DNA of 24,352 nucleotides from NCBI GenBank assembly GCA_903927685.1, contig CAIYOB010000259.1, positions 1-24,352 on the forward strand, in the 5' to 3' direction. Below, one piece after another: positions 8,368 to 15,665 of the stretch. This DNA is from an uncultured Planctomycetaceae bacterium. GTDB taxonomy: Bacteria > Planctomycetota > Planctomycetia > Pirellulales > Pirellulaceae. Each line of letters begins with the position of its first letter. The stretch's first letter is position 1. Both the position numbers and the translations under genes were made by a program. The notes beneath the pieces were generated by a model. That model saw only the letters and a list, made by a program, of their open reading frames with translations, had not been told where the DNA came from and ran no database searches.

Positions 8368-9306
8368 ATGAACCTCTTGCTGGGCGCACTGACCATCGGC
8401 CTGATCCTGTCGCTGCTGGCGCTAGGGATCTACATCAGCTATCGCGTGTTCGAGATCGCCGACATCACCGCGGACGGTTCGCTCACGCTGGGCGCGTCGA
8501 TCTGCGCCGTGCTGATCGTCCGCGAGGTGAATCCGGCGCTGGCCACGCTGGCCGGCTTCGCCGGCGGCCTGGCGGCCGGCACCGTCACCGGTATCCTGCA
8601 GGCTAAATTCAAGATCAATGCTCTGCTGTCCGGCATCCTGGTGATGACCGGCCTGTACTCGGTGAACCTGCATGTGATGGGCAAAAGCAACGTGCCCCTG
8701 TTGTCCGGCACCAGCTTTACGACGTGGGCCGAGCGGCTGGGGCACGCATGGTTCGGCCAGCCCGAAGTCGACGTCTTGGGCTGGCCGGTCAGCGCACGCG
8801 ACCTGGTGACCCTGTTGGGCGCGCTGGCCATCGTCGTCGCCGTCGGCTTGGGATTGTACTGGTTCTTTCGCACCGAGCTGGGCACCGCCATGCGGGCCTC
8901 GGGCGACAACGCCCAGATGATCCGGGCCTTGGGCGTCAACGTCGAGCGATACCGCATTATGGGCCTGGCCCTGGCTAACGGGCTGGTCGCCCTGTCCGGG
9001 GCGTTGCTGGCCCAGAATCAAGGCTTTGCGGACGCCCAGATGGGCATCGGCATGGTGGTCTGGGGCCTGGCCAGCGTGATCATCGGCGAATCGCTGACCG
9101 GCTCGCGGAGCCTGGGGCTGGCGATCTACGGAGCCGTCGCCGGCTCGGTGCTGTTTCGCCTGCTGGTCGCCATCGCCTTGCGTTGGGGCCTGAATCCGAA
9201 CGACCTCAAGCTGGTCACGGCCCTGTTCGTGTTCGCCGCGCTGGTGCTGCCGCAACTGCTGCAGCGCCGGAAACGGTCCGCGTCGGCCGCAGCGCCGCGC
9301 AGTTAG
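8368..9306 (+). CDS. ABC transporter permease (branched-chain/TrpY-like type)
   Basis: This is a polytopic inner-membrane permease of 312 residues, of the BPD_transp_2 type (COG4120-like). Hydrophobic helices run throughout, starting LLLGALTIGLILSLLALGIYISYRVF. The segment ADITADGSLTLGA and the cytoplasmic coupling-loop signature TAMRASGDNAQMIRALGVNVERYRI are typical of permeases paired with TrpX-like binding proteins. The C-terminal tail is short and basic. The ATG at 8368 is chosen because earlier in-frame positions lie inside the STAS gene and the start lines up with the hydrophobic N-terminus. It is 25 bp after the STAS gene and 15 bp before the ATPase. It probably forms a homodimeric channel that accepts ligand from the three-domain binding protein. 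Confidence 0.92.
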   Translation: MNLLLGALTIGLILSLLALGIYISYRVFEIADITADGSLTLGASICAVLIVREVNPALATLAGFAGGLAAGTVTGILQAKFKINALLSGILVMTGLYSVNLHVMGKSNVPLLSGTSFTTWAERLGHAWFGQPEVDVLGWPVSARDLVTLLGALAIVVAVGLGLYWFFRTELGTAMRASGDNAQMIRALGVNVERYRIMGLALANGLVALSGALLAQNQGFADAQMGIGMVVWGLASVIIGESLTGSRSLGLAIYGAVAGSVLFRLLVAIALRWGLNPNDLKLVTALFVFAALVLPQLLQRRKRSASAAAPRS

Positions 9307-9321
9307 CTGGAAAGGCAGGCC

Positions 9322-10134
9322 ATGCTCTCCGTCCGCAACGTGTGCAAGACGTTCAACCCCGACACGGTCAACGAAGTCCGCGCGCTGCGCGGCGTCAGCG
9401 TGGACCTGCCCGCCGGCGCCTTTCTGGTCATCCTGGGCGGCAACGGCTCCGGCAAATCGACCTTGCTGAACGCCGTCGCCGGCTGTTTCCGATTGGACGA
9501 AGGCGAGATTCACCTCGGCGCGCACAACGTCACCCGCTGGCCCGAGCATCGCCGGGCGCGGCTGATCGGCCGCGTGTTTCAAAACCCGTTCACGGGCAGT
9601 GCCCCCAACATGTCCGTGGCCGAGAACCTGGCCTTGGCGGCCCGCCGAGGCTTGCCGCGCCGGCTGGGCTGGGCTATCCCGAGGCGGCTCCTGGCGGAGC
9701 TCCGCGACCGGGTCAAAGAGCTGGAGATGGGCCTGGAGGACCGGCTGGGCAACGCGATCGGCAGTCTGTCCGGCGGGCAGCGTCAAGCCCTGACGTTATT
9801 GATGGCCACGTGGCGCAGGCCCGACCTGTTGCTGCTGGACGAACACACGGCCGCGTTGGATCCGAAGAGCGCCGACCAGGTCCTGCGCGTCACCGAGGCG
9901 ATCATCAAGCGGGACAAGCTGACGACGCTGATGGTCACGCATTCGATGTCCCAGGCCGTCAACCTGGGCGATCGAATCGTGATGATGCACAAGGGCAACG
10001 TGGCCTACCGTTTCGCCGGCGCCGACAAGCAGCGGTTGAGCGTCGACGACCTGCTGGGCCGCTTCGAGGACCTGCGGCGGCGCGAACTGCTGGACGAAAC
10101 GGCCGCCGCCCTGTTGGAACAGACGTACGTGTAG
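9322..10134 (+). CDS. ABC transporter ATP-binding protein
   Basis: This is the cytoplasmic ATPase subunit of the same importer, 270 residues. All canonical motifs are intact: Walker A GGNGSGKST (39-47), Q-loop Gln87 in RVFQNPF, signature LSGGQRQ (149-155), Walker B LLLLDEHTAALDP (169-181) with catalytic Glu174, and the switch His207 in MVTHS. GGAAAGG lies a few bases before the ATG at 9322. It is the last gene of the operon; no clear terminator follows. TrpZ-like ATPases of this kind work with TrpX/TrpY-like partners, which agrees with its two upstream neighbours. Confidence 0.95.
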   Translation: MLSVRNVCKTFNPDTVNEVRALRGVSVDLPAGAFLVILGGNGSGKSTLLNAVAGCFRLDEGEIHLGAHNVTRWPEHRRARLIGRVFQNPFTGSAPNMSVAENLALAARRGLPRRLGWAIPRRLLAELRDRVKELEMGLEDRLGNAIGSLSGGQRQALTLLMATWRRPDLLLLDEHTAALDPKSADQVLRVTEAIIKRDKLTTLMVTHSMSQAVNLGDRIVMMHKGNVAYRFAGADKQRLSVDDLLGRFEDLRRRELLDETAAALLEQTYV

Positions 10135-10359
10135 CACCGCTTACGAAAGAGAGTCCGCGTTGAACGCCAAGCCGGCAGGCGACGGCACATCCGCCTGCGG
10201 CTCAGCATCGCAGACGGAAATCGCCCAGCACAAGACAGCGATCCGGCGGCCAAGTTCTTCGCTGCCGATCAAGTACCCGTTGCGCGACGGGTCTCTGACC
10301 CACGAAGTTCCGGAAGACATCAGGTCCAACGAGAGCAGCTTGGGCGAGAATCGAGTTAG
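10135..10359. other. Non-coding or degraded spacer after the ABC operon
   Basis: No supported gene, repeat or terminator is seen here. An open plus-strand frame through 10160-10393 starts with TTG, has no recognisable motif and overlaps the HNH remnant, so it is not called. Confidence 0.5.
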
Positions 10360-10647
10360 CGAAGTCGCGCGAATCCCGTTCCGCCCAATCTAGCGCTGGC
10401 GTGCCCCCGATGTAACTCGCTGAAATGGGCTCATGCGACGGGCCGAGATCCTGTGACCGACGTCGAGGTGCCGTTGTTCAATCCTCGGACCCAGCGATGG
10501 ACCGACCATTTCGGATGGTCGGCCGACGATGCGACGGTGATCGAGTCGCAAACGGCGGTTGGCCGGGCTACCATCGCCTTGTTGGAGTTGAATGCACCGC
10601 GACGACGCGAGATTCGCCACTGGCTGGTGACGCTGGGAGAGCCGTGA
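10360..10647 (+). pseudogene. HNH endonuclease remnant (C-terminal half)
   Basis: The open frame begins after a TAG at 10357-10359 and has no ATG at a useful place; a GTG occurs at 10453. Its translation contains NLALACPRCNSLKWAH, followed by PLFNPRTQRWTDHFGW and AVGRATIALLELN. These match, in order, the second half of a common HNH endonuclease family: the Asn and zinc-binding Cys pair of the HNH core, then the tail with LFNPR...W..HF.W and GRAT. The N-terminal part, with the first Cys pair and the catalytic His, is not recognisable upstream. I therefore call it a truncated gene. The recognition rests on remembered family patterns. The protein would not be active without its first half. Confidence 0.7.
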
Positions 10648-10709
10648 GCGAATCGCAGGCGGCAGCGCTCGGGCAGGCGTGCCAATCGAGACTGGCTTAG
10701 GTCAGGATG

Positions 10710-11090
10710 TCAGGACGCTTTTTCTCGCACAACCGCCGCGTGGTCTTCGCGCGCGAGGCGCGTTTGCCGGCGGTGGCACAGGAGGCAATCCAGCGTGCCG
10801 CCGAACGCGGCGGCCGCGATGCCGGACAGGACCGCGACGGTGGGGGTCCCAATGACGATGCGGAACAAGCCGACCAGATAGCCGCCGAGAACCGAGTTGC
10901 CGCACGCGGCCGTGCCGGGAGGGGGCGGGGGCGGCGACCAGTCGCGGTACAGGATCGCGAAGGCCAGGCAACCGCCGGCCAGGAACCCGGCGGCGGCGAA
11001 CCACTTTGCCAGACGCCAGGTCACATCGCCGCGCCTGAATGCCTTGGCTTCGACTTCCGACACCAGTGATTCGTCCAGACTAGCGTTCAT
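10710..11090 (-). CDS. Small hypothetical membrane protein
   Basis: I do not recognise this 126-residue protein. It has an acidic/basic N-terminus, then two hydrophobic stretches likely to span the membrane (FAAAGFLAGGCLAFAILY and GLFRIVIGTPTVAVLSGIAAAAFGG). Between them is a proline run (WSPPPPPPG), and the C-terminus is basic and His/Arg-rich with a CLLCHRR motif. The second hydrophobic stretch is long enough for two passes. Translation could start at ATG 11123, but TACAAT, a good -10 sequence, lies at 11127-11122. A start at ATG 11090 with GGGA upstream fits better. No good -35 is seen. Its isolation among degraded genes leaves some doubt that it is functional. Confidence 0.6.
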   Translation of the reverse strand: MNASLDESLVSEVEAKAFRRGDVTWRLAKWFAAAGFLAGGCLAFAILYRDWSPPPPPPGTAACGNSVLGGYLVGLFRIVIGTPTVAVLSGIAAAAFGGTLDCLLCHRRQTRLAREDHAAVVREKAS

Positions 11091-11241
11091 AGGTCCCGCC
11101 CGACGCCAAGTCGAGTCATTCATTGTACCGTCTCTGCGTTGCCGCGAACACCGCCGGACAGCCCAAGGATTGCGATCCGGCGTTCTAGCACTGCGGGTGG
11201 CGGGACGATAGAATCAGCGGCGCAGCCCCAGGACTGCTGAC

Positions 11242-11400
11242 ATGACCACCGGTCCCCTCACCCCACCGCCCCGCCGCCGTTCGCAGTTCCGCCTGCGGAC
11301 GCTGCTCCTCCTCGTCGCCGGCCAGGCGATTCGCCTGGGCATCGCAGTCGCAACTCGACGCGATCGTGGAGTACGTGGTTCGAGTGCGGTTCAAAAGACA
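11242..11400 (+). pseudogene. Leader remnant of a planctomycete RRRxQFxLRTLLLLV-type protein
   Basis: The translation opens with PPPRRRSQFRLRTLLLLVAG, the basic-then-hydrophobic N-terminus found on many planctomycete membrane proteins. The sequence then loses recognisable character and runs in frame into the next gene's signal peptide at 11407. TAGAAT at 11209-11214 could be its -10. I read it as a leftover 5' end, not as part of the downstream protein. Confidence 0.4.
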
Positions 11401-11406
11401 ATCCTC

Positions 11407-13125
11407 ATGAGACCAACATCGCAGCTGATCTGCTGGGCGGTCGCCCTCTTGCATGGGGCGGCTGCGAATTCGGTTTTCGCGGCAGCCGGTCCCTGCGTCG
11501 AGGGCCGGTTCCCGGGCCGCATTGCGTACCGTTGCGACGGCAACCACAACGACCCCGACGACTGGGCCGCGTCGCCCGCAACGCTGGCCATCCTCGCCGA
11601 AGCCGGCCTGAACGAGCGGTTGGCCCACTTCGGCGACAACGGCATCCCGCCCTTGACCGATCCCGCGTGGAAGGCGTTTCACGCCGCGAGCGTGCGGGGC
11701 GGTGCAGCGCGAAATGGCTTTGACCAAGGGCGGTTCTGCGATTGCCGAACGGACCGCGGCGGCGCCGGCATCGCCAAGACGATCGCCGATTCCACAGCGG
11801 CGGACCCGTTGTACTTCGCTGCCAAGGGCTCACGCTGCCGCTGGGCGCCGTCCGTCGCCGGCGCCGCCCAAGGAGCGGCCAGGGAGTCGCCCGGTGAGGG
11901 TCGGGGCCGGACAAGCCCCGAGGTGGCGTTCCGACGCGGCGCTGAAATCCAGGTCGACGTCCAAGGCGATAGCGCCGGAGCCGGCAAACTGAACTACGTG
12001 CAGTTCAACGACGTCGCCGCCGCAGCCGCAGACCTGGCCGCCGACTACTTCCCGCCGCCGGAATCGGCCGGGGGCTGGCGTACTTTGAACAGCGCGGAGG
12101 ATCGCCGGCAGATCGCCGGCGTGGATCCCGCGAAATTGGCGGCGTTGCAGCGGTGGCTGCTGGATAGCGATCAACGCGACTTTGCCGCCGTGGTCGTTCG
12201 TCGCGGGTACGTGGTGCTCGAAGTCGAACGCGGCGACAGCGCGCAGACCGACGCCCGCCGGGTCGCGTCCGTTTCCAAGGCCATCTGCGCAACCGTGCTG
12301 GCGATTGCCGCCGAGCACAGCCAGCACGGCCGGACGCCCCGGCGGATGACGTTCGACGACCGGGCGTTCGACTTCATCCCTCAGGCCCAGCCGCTCAGCG
12401 ATCCGCGGAAAGCGAACATCACGATCCGGCAGCTCTTGAACCACACGTCCGGGATCACGCCGGAAGCGACCGGGGCGAAAAACCAGGGCCCGTGGCGGCA
12501 CGTGCTGGGACACGACGGCGATCCGCTCACGGCCAACCTGGCTTTCGCTCCGGGATCGAAGTGCGGCTATTCGAGCTTTGCGCTGTATCACGCCTCGCTG
12601 GTCTGCGAAACCGTGACCGGCAAACCCTACGACCAGTTCGCCATCGAAGCGTTGTTCCGGCCGCTCGGTGTCGAGCATTGGACGTTCGAGTTTTTCGACG
12701 GTGGCGGCCCGGACGGCGAGACGCGGTACGGGCGGCATCCGTCGCACGGCATCGGCATGCCAGCCCGGGACTTGGCCCGGATCGCCTACTGCCTGTTGCG
12801 CGGCGGACGTTGGCAGGACCAACAGGTGGTCCCGCCGTGGTTCGTGGAAGAGACCGCCGCCCCGACTCACGACGTCCAGGAACCGGAATTGCGATTCCAC
12901 CGCGCCGCCCAGTCGTTTTCGCACGGCTGGGAACTTCCCGCGCGGCTCACCGACGGCCAGGGCGACGGCATCCCGGCCGACGCTCGCTACAAACCGGGCT
13001 CCGGCGGACAACTGATCGCCTTCGTCCCCAGCCTCGACCTGGTCATCACGCGCCAAACCGGCGGCAGCGGAAGCTGGGACTACGAACAGTATCTACGGCT
13101 GGCGTGCGAAGCGGTGGCGCGATGA
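11407..13125 (+). CDS. Chimeric secreted protein: GRIAYxxDGNHNDPDDW-type N-terminus joined to beta-lactamase-like serine hydrolase
   Basis: The protein has 572 residues from ATG 11407, which opens a good signal peptide (QLICWAVALLHGAAANSVFA). Residues 38-138 (GRIAYRCDGNHNDPDDWAASP through DSTAADPLYF) match the front of a secreted PVC-bacterial family, which then stops abruptly. Residues 140-215 are Arg/Gly/Ala-rich and include QGDSAGAGKLNYVQFND. Residues 235-572 are a class C beta-lactamase-like (PF00144) hydrolase: SxxK as Ser288-Val-Ser-Lys291, a YSS at 388-390 where the usual motif is YxN, the HTSGI segment, and GSGGQ near the end. An alternative start at 11242 would add a leader remnant. 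No known enzyme has this arrangement to my knowledge. It may be a deletion fusion, with only the hydrolase part functional. Confidence 0.7.
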   Translation: MRPTSQLICWAVALLHGAAANSVFAAAGPCVEGRFPGRIAYRCDGNHNDPDDWAASPATLAILAEAGLNERLAHFGDNGIPPLTDPAWKAFHAASVRGGAARNGFDQGRFCDCRTDRGGAGIAKTIADSTAADPLYFAAKGSRCRWAPSVAGAAQGAARESPGEGRGRTSPEVAFRRGAEIQVDVQGDSAGAGKLNYVQFNDVAAAAADLAADYFPPPESAGGWRTLNSAEDRRQIAGVDPAKLAALQRWLLDSDQRDFAAVVVRRGYVVLEVERGDSAQTDARRVASVSKAICATVLAIAAEHSQHGRTPRRMTFDDRAFDFIPQAQPLSDPRKANITIRQLLNHTSGITPEATGAKNQGPWRHVLGHDGDPLTANLAFAPGSKCGYSSFALYHASLVCETVTGKPYDQFAIEALFRPLGVEHWTFEFFDGGGPDGETRYGRHPSHGIGMPARDLARIAYCLLRGGRWQDQQVVPPWFVEETAAPTHDVQEPELRFHRAAQSFSHGWELPARLTDGQGDGIPADARYKPGSGGQLIAFVPSLDLVITRQTGGSGSWDYEQYLRLACEAVAR

Positions 13126-13150
13126 CCACAGCCGTCGGCGGAGGTAGAAT
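13122..13150 (+). promoter_or_regulatory. Sigma-70-like promoter for the heparinase gene
   Basis: ATGACC (13122-13127, four of six to TTGACA), a 17-bp spacer and TAGAAT (13145-13150, five of six to TATAAT). The -35 overlaps the stop codon of the preceding gene. The predicted start near 13157 gives a leader of about 33 nt. Confidence 0.5.
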
Positions 13151-13189
13151 GATACGGCAGTAGTCAGAGTCTTGACGATTGGAGCCGTA

Positions 13190-15484
13190 ATGCTGCGACG
13201 AACTCAAATCACGCCGGCCGTGTCGCCCTCCGCCGCGGCCTTGATCGGCGGCCTGCAAATCCTGTTGGCGGCGGCGGTGGTGTCGGCAGCGACGCCGCCC
13301 CTGAGCTGGGTCGAGGGCGACGGGGCGCAGATTCCCGTGCCGCCGCCGGAACATCCCCGGCTGTATCTGCGTTCGGAACAGGCGGCCCAGTTGCCGGCAC
13401 GGCTGCGCGAGCCGGTGCTGCAGCCGGTGGTCAAGCGATTGGAGGCGCTGGCCCGCAAGTCGCCACAGGGCCGAGTCGAATGGGAGGCATTGCAGTACCT
13501 GGCCGAGGCGGATCCGGCCGCAGGCCGGGCGACAATCGCGCGGACCCTGGCGCTGTTGCAGCGCACGGAACTGGCGGACCGGCAGGACGCCTGTCGCGAG
13601 ACGGGCCGGATGATGGTCACCGGGGCCGTCGTCTACGATTGGCTGTACCCGCTGTTGACGGCGGACGACAAACGGGCGTTCATCGCCGAACTGGTGCGGT
13701 TGGCCAAGACGCAGGAGTGCGGCTATCCGCCGACGGGTCAGGGTTCGATCACCGGACACAGTTCCGAAGCGATGCTCATGCGCGACATGCTGTCGGCGGG
13801 CATCGCCGTGTACGACGAGTTCCCGGAGCTGTACCGCCTGGCGGCGAGCCGATTCTTCCGCGAACACTTGCCGGCCCGCAACTGGCTGTACCACGGCCAG
13901 GCTTACCACCAGGGCGATTCCTACGGCACGCATCGCTTCAGCTGGGACACCTATCCGTTGTGGATTTTCGCCCGGCTGGGCGCGGGCAACGTGTACAACC
14001 CGGCCCAGCAGTTCGTGCCGTACTTGTGGGTCTACACCACGCGGCCGGACGGCCAGCGGCTGCGGGCCGGCGATACGTTCAAGACCAGTACCCCGCGGGG
14101 CCAGCCGTGGAGCGAGTTTGTCGGGACGCTGTTCACGGCCAGCTATTATGGCGACGGCACGCTGCTGACGCAGTTTCTCCGGCAAGGCGGCGCCGGCGAT
14201 AACGAAGCCCTGTTCGAGTTCCTCTGGCGGGACGCGCAGCTGCAGCCCCAACCGCTCGCCGCGCTGCCGCTGTCCCGGTATTTCGGCTCTCCGTTTGGCT
14301 GGATGGTGGCCCGCACCGGCTGGGACCAGAACGCCGTGCTCGCCGAAATGAAGGTGAACGAGTACAACTTCGTCAACCACCAGCATCTGGATGCGGGGGC
14401 GTTTCAGATCTACTACCAAGGCGCGTTGGCCATCGACTCGGGCTCGTATTCCGGTTCGTCGGGTCAGTACGGCAGTCCCCATTGCCGGAACTACTACTGG
14501 CGGACGATCGCCCACAACAGCTTGCTGGTTTACGATCCCCGCGAAGAATTCGGAAAGCCCGGTTATGGCAACGACGGCGGCCAGCGTCTGGCCGGCGGCC
14601 GCAGCGAAGCCCGGACGCTGGACACGCTGTTGGACCCGGCCCGGGGCTACCGCACCGGCCAGGTGCTCGCCCGGGGCTTCGGGCCCGATCCGCAGATGCC
14701 GGACTTTACGCTCTTGACCGGCGATCTGACCCACGCCTACAGCAAGAAAGTTCAACAGGTAACGCGTTCCTTCGTCTTCCTGAACTTGCGCGACGCGAAA
14801 GTGCCGGCGGCCTTGATCGTCTTCGACCGCGTCGTCAGCGCCGCTCCCGAATTCCGCAAGTACTGGCTGCTGCACACGCAGGAAGAGCCGGCGCTGGACG
14901 GCGCTGCGGCCAGCGTGGACTGTACCCAGCACGGTCAGCGCGGCCGCTTGACGCTGGACATCCTGCTGCCGCCCGAAACCAACCGGCAGCTGAGCCGGGT
15001 GGGCGGCCTCGGCCGGGAATACTGGGTGTTCGGCACGAACCACGCGAACGACATCGAACCCCGGCAGTTGGAACGTGGCTCCCTGGAGCCCGGCGCGTGG
15101 CGGATCGAGTTGTCGCCGCAAGCGGCCGCGCGCGAGGATCTGTTCCTGACCGCGATGCAGGTCACCGACCGGACGGCGCCTGGTCGCTGGCCCGTGCGCC
15201 GGGTCGAGCTGAGCGAGCGAGTCGGAGCCTGCATCGAGCGTCCCGCAGGCAGCCGCCTGGTGCTCTTCCGCCGCGACGGTCAACGTTCCGCGGACCCGGT
15301 AACGATCGACGTTCCCGGTCCCGGACCAACCGGGATCCTGGTCACGGATCTCGCCTCAGGCACCTGGCGTGCACGGCGAGCCGGCCAAGCGGACGCCCAC
15401 GAAATCCCCGTGAGCCCGGAACTCGGTGCGGCGTGGTTCGCCGCTTCGCCTGGCACGTGGCAGCTGGAGGTCGCGACGCCGTAG
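13190..15484 (+). CDS. Heparinase II/III-like polysaccharide lyase
   Basis: This is a secreted 764-residue protein with the layout of heparinase II/III-like lyases: an N-terminal signal segment (LIGGLQILLAAAVVSA), an alpha-helical toroid (about 60-370), then a beta-sandwich. Catalytic-type landmarks are GQAYHQGDSYG (Tyr239, His240) and NHQHLDAGAFQIYY (His397, His399, Asp401), followed by IDSGSYSGSSG. Such enzymes cleave uronic-acid polysaccharides by beta-elimination, and planctomycetes use many of them on algal or animal glycans. The real substrate cannot be read from sequence. GGAG at 13181-13184, five bases before ATG 13190, fixes the start over the upstream TTG at 13172. It has its own promoter and is followed by a large inverted repeat. 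Confidence 0.85.
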   Translation: MLRRTQITPAVSPSAAALIGGLQILLAAAVVSAATPPLSWVEGDGAQIPVPPPEHPRLYLRSEQAAQLPARLREPVLQPVVKRLEALARKSPQGRVEWEALQYLAEADPAAGRATIARTLALLQRTELADRQDACRETGRMMVTGAVVYDWLYPLLTADDKRAFIAELVRLAKTQECGYPPTGQGSITGHSSEAMLMRDMLSAGIAVYDEFPELYRLAASRFFREHLPARNWLYHGQAYHQGDSYGTHRFSWDTYPLWIFARLGAGNVYNPAQQFVPYLWVYTTRPDGQRLRAGDTFKTSTPRGQPWSEFVGTLFTASYYGDGTLLTQFLRQGGAGDNEALFEFLWRDAQLQPQPLAALPLSRYFGSPFGWMVARTGWDQNAVLAEMKVNEYNFVNHQHLDAGAFQIYYQGALAIDSGSYSGSSGQYGSPHCRNYYWRTIAHNSLLVYDPREEFGKPGYGNDGGQRLAGGRSEARTLDTLLDPARGYRTGQVLARGFGPDPQMPDFTLLTGDLTHAYSKKVQQVTRSFVFLNLRDAKVPAALIVFDRVVSAAPEFRKYWLLHTQEEPALDGAAASVDCTQHGQRGRLTLDILLPPETNRQLSRVGGLGREYWVFGTNHANDIEPRQLERGSLEPGAWRIELSPQAAAREDLFLTAMQVTDRTAPGRWPVRRVELSERVGACIERPAGSRLVLFRRDGQRSADPVTIDVPGPGPTGILVTDLASGTWRARRAGQADAHEIPVSPELGAAWFAASPGTWQLEVATP

Positions 15485-15488
15485 CGAC
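15474..15488. repeat. 15-bp direct repeat, left copy
   Basis: CGACGCCGTAGCGAC spans the last codons and TAG stop of the heparinase gene. An exact copy lies at 15616-15630, 142 bp away. The bases on either side differ, so the match is exactly 15 bp. Confidence 0.75.
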
Positions 15489-15513
15489 TTGTCCAGGCTG
15501 AGTATTGGGTTTG

Positions 15514-15598
15514 GGTGCCTGGGGTCGAGCCACGAGGTACGAGTGGCGAGCCCCCAGGTTCTGCCACTGGGGGCTCGCTGCGCTCGACCCCAGGCACC
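15514..15598. repeat. Nested inverted repeat element (85 bp)
   Basis: The outer arms GGTGCCTGGGGTCGAG (15514-15529) and CTCGACCCCAGGCACC (15583-15598) are perfect 16-bp complements. The inner arms GCGAGCCCCCAG (15546-15557) and CTGGGGGCTCGC (15567-15578) are perfect 12-bp complements with a nine-base loop. The element lies between two convergent genes and could act as a bidirectional terminator. Its size, nested arms and flanking direct repeat also fit a REP/MITE-like dispersed element. Confidence 0.8.
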
Positions 15599-15615
15599 TC
15601 GACCATTCGCCTTGA

Positions 15616-15630
15616 CGACGCCGTAGCGAC
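15616..15630. repeat. 15-bp direct repeat, right copy
   Basis: This is an exact copy of 15474-15488, including the former stop triplet. With the left copy it brackets 127 bp (15489-15615) that contain the inverted repeat. Confidence 0.75.
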
Positions 15631-15665
15631 AGGCGGACAGCGAAAGCAAGGCCCGCTCCGCATGC

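Noticed and set aside
8422..9786. Minus-strand open frame of about 450 codons opposite the permease and ATPase genes
   Set aside because: It spans two clear genes on the other strand and has no domain, signal or ribosome site.
10160..10393. Open plus-strand frame after the ABC ATPase gene
   Set aside because: TTG start, no ribosome site, no motif, and overlap with the HNH remnant.
13046..15283. Minus-strand open frame of about 745 codons opposite the heparinase-like gene
   Set aside because: Its length comes from high GC content. The plus-strand protein has intact domain motifs and a ribosome site; this frame has none.
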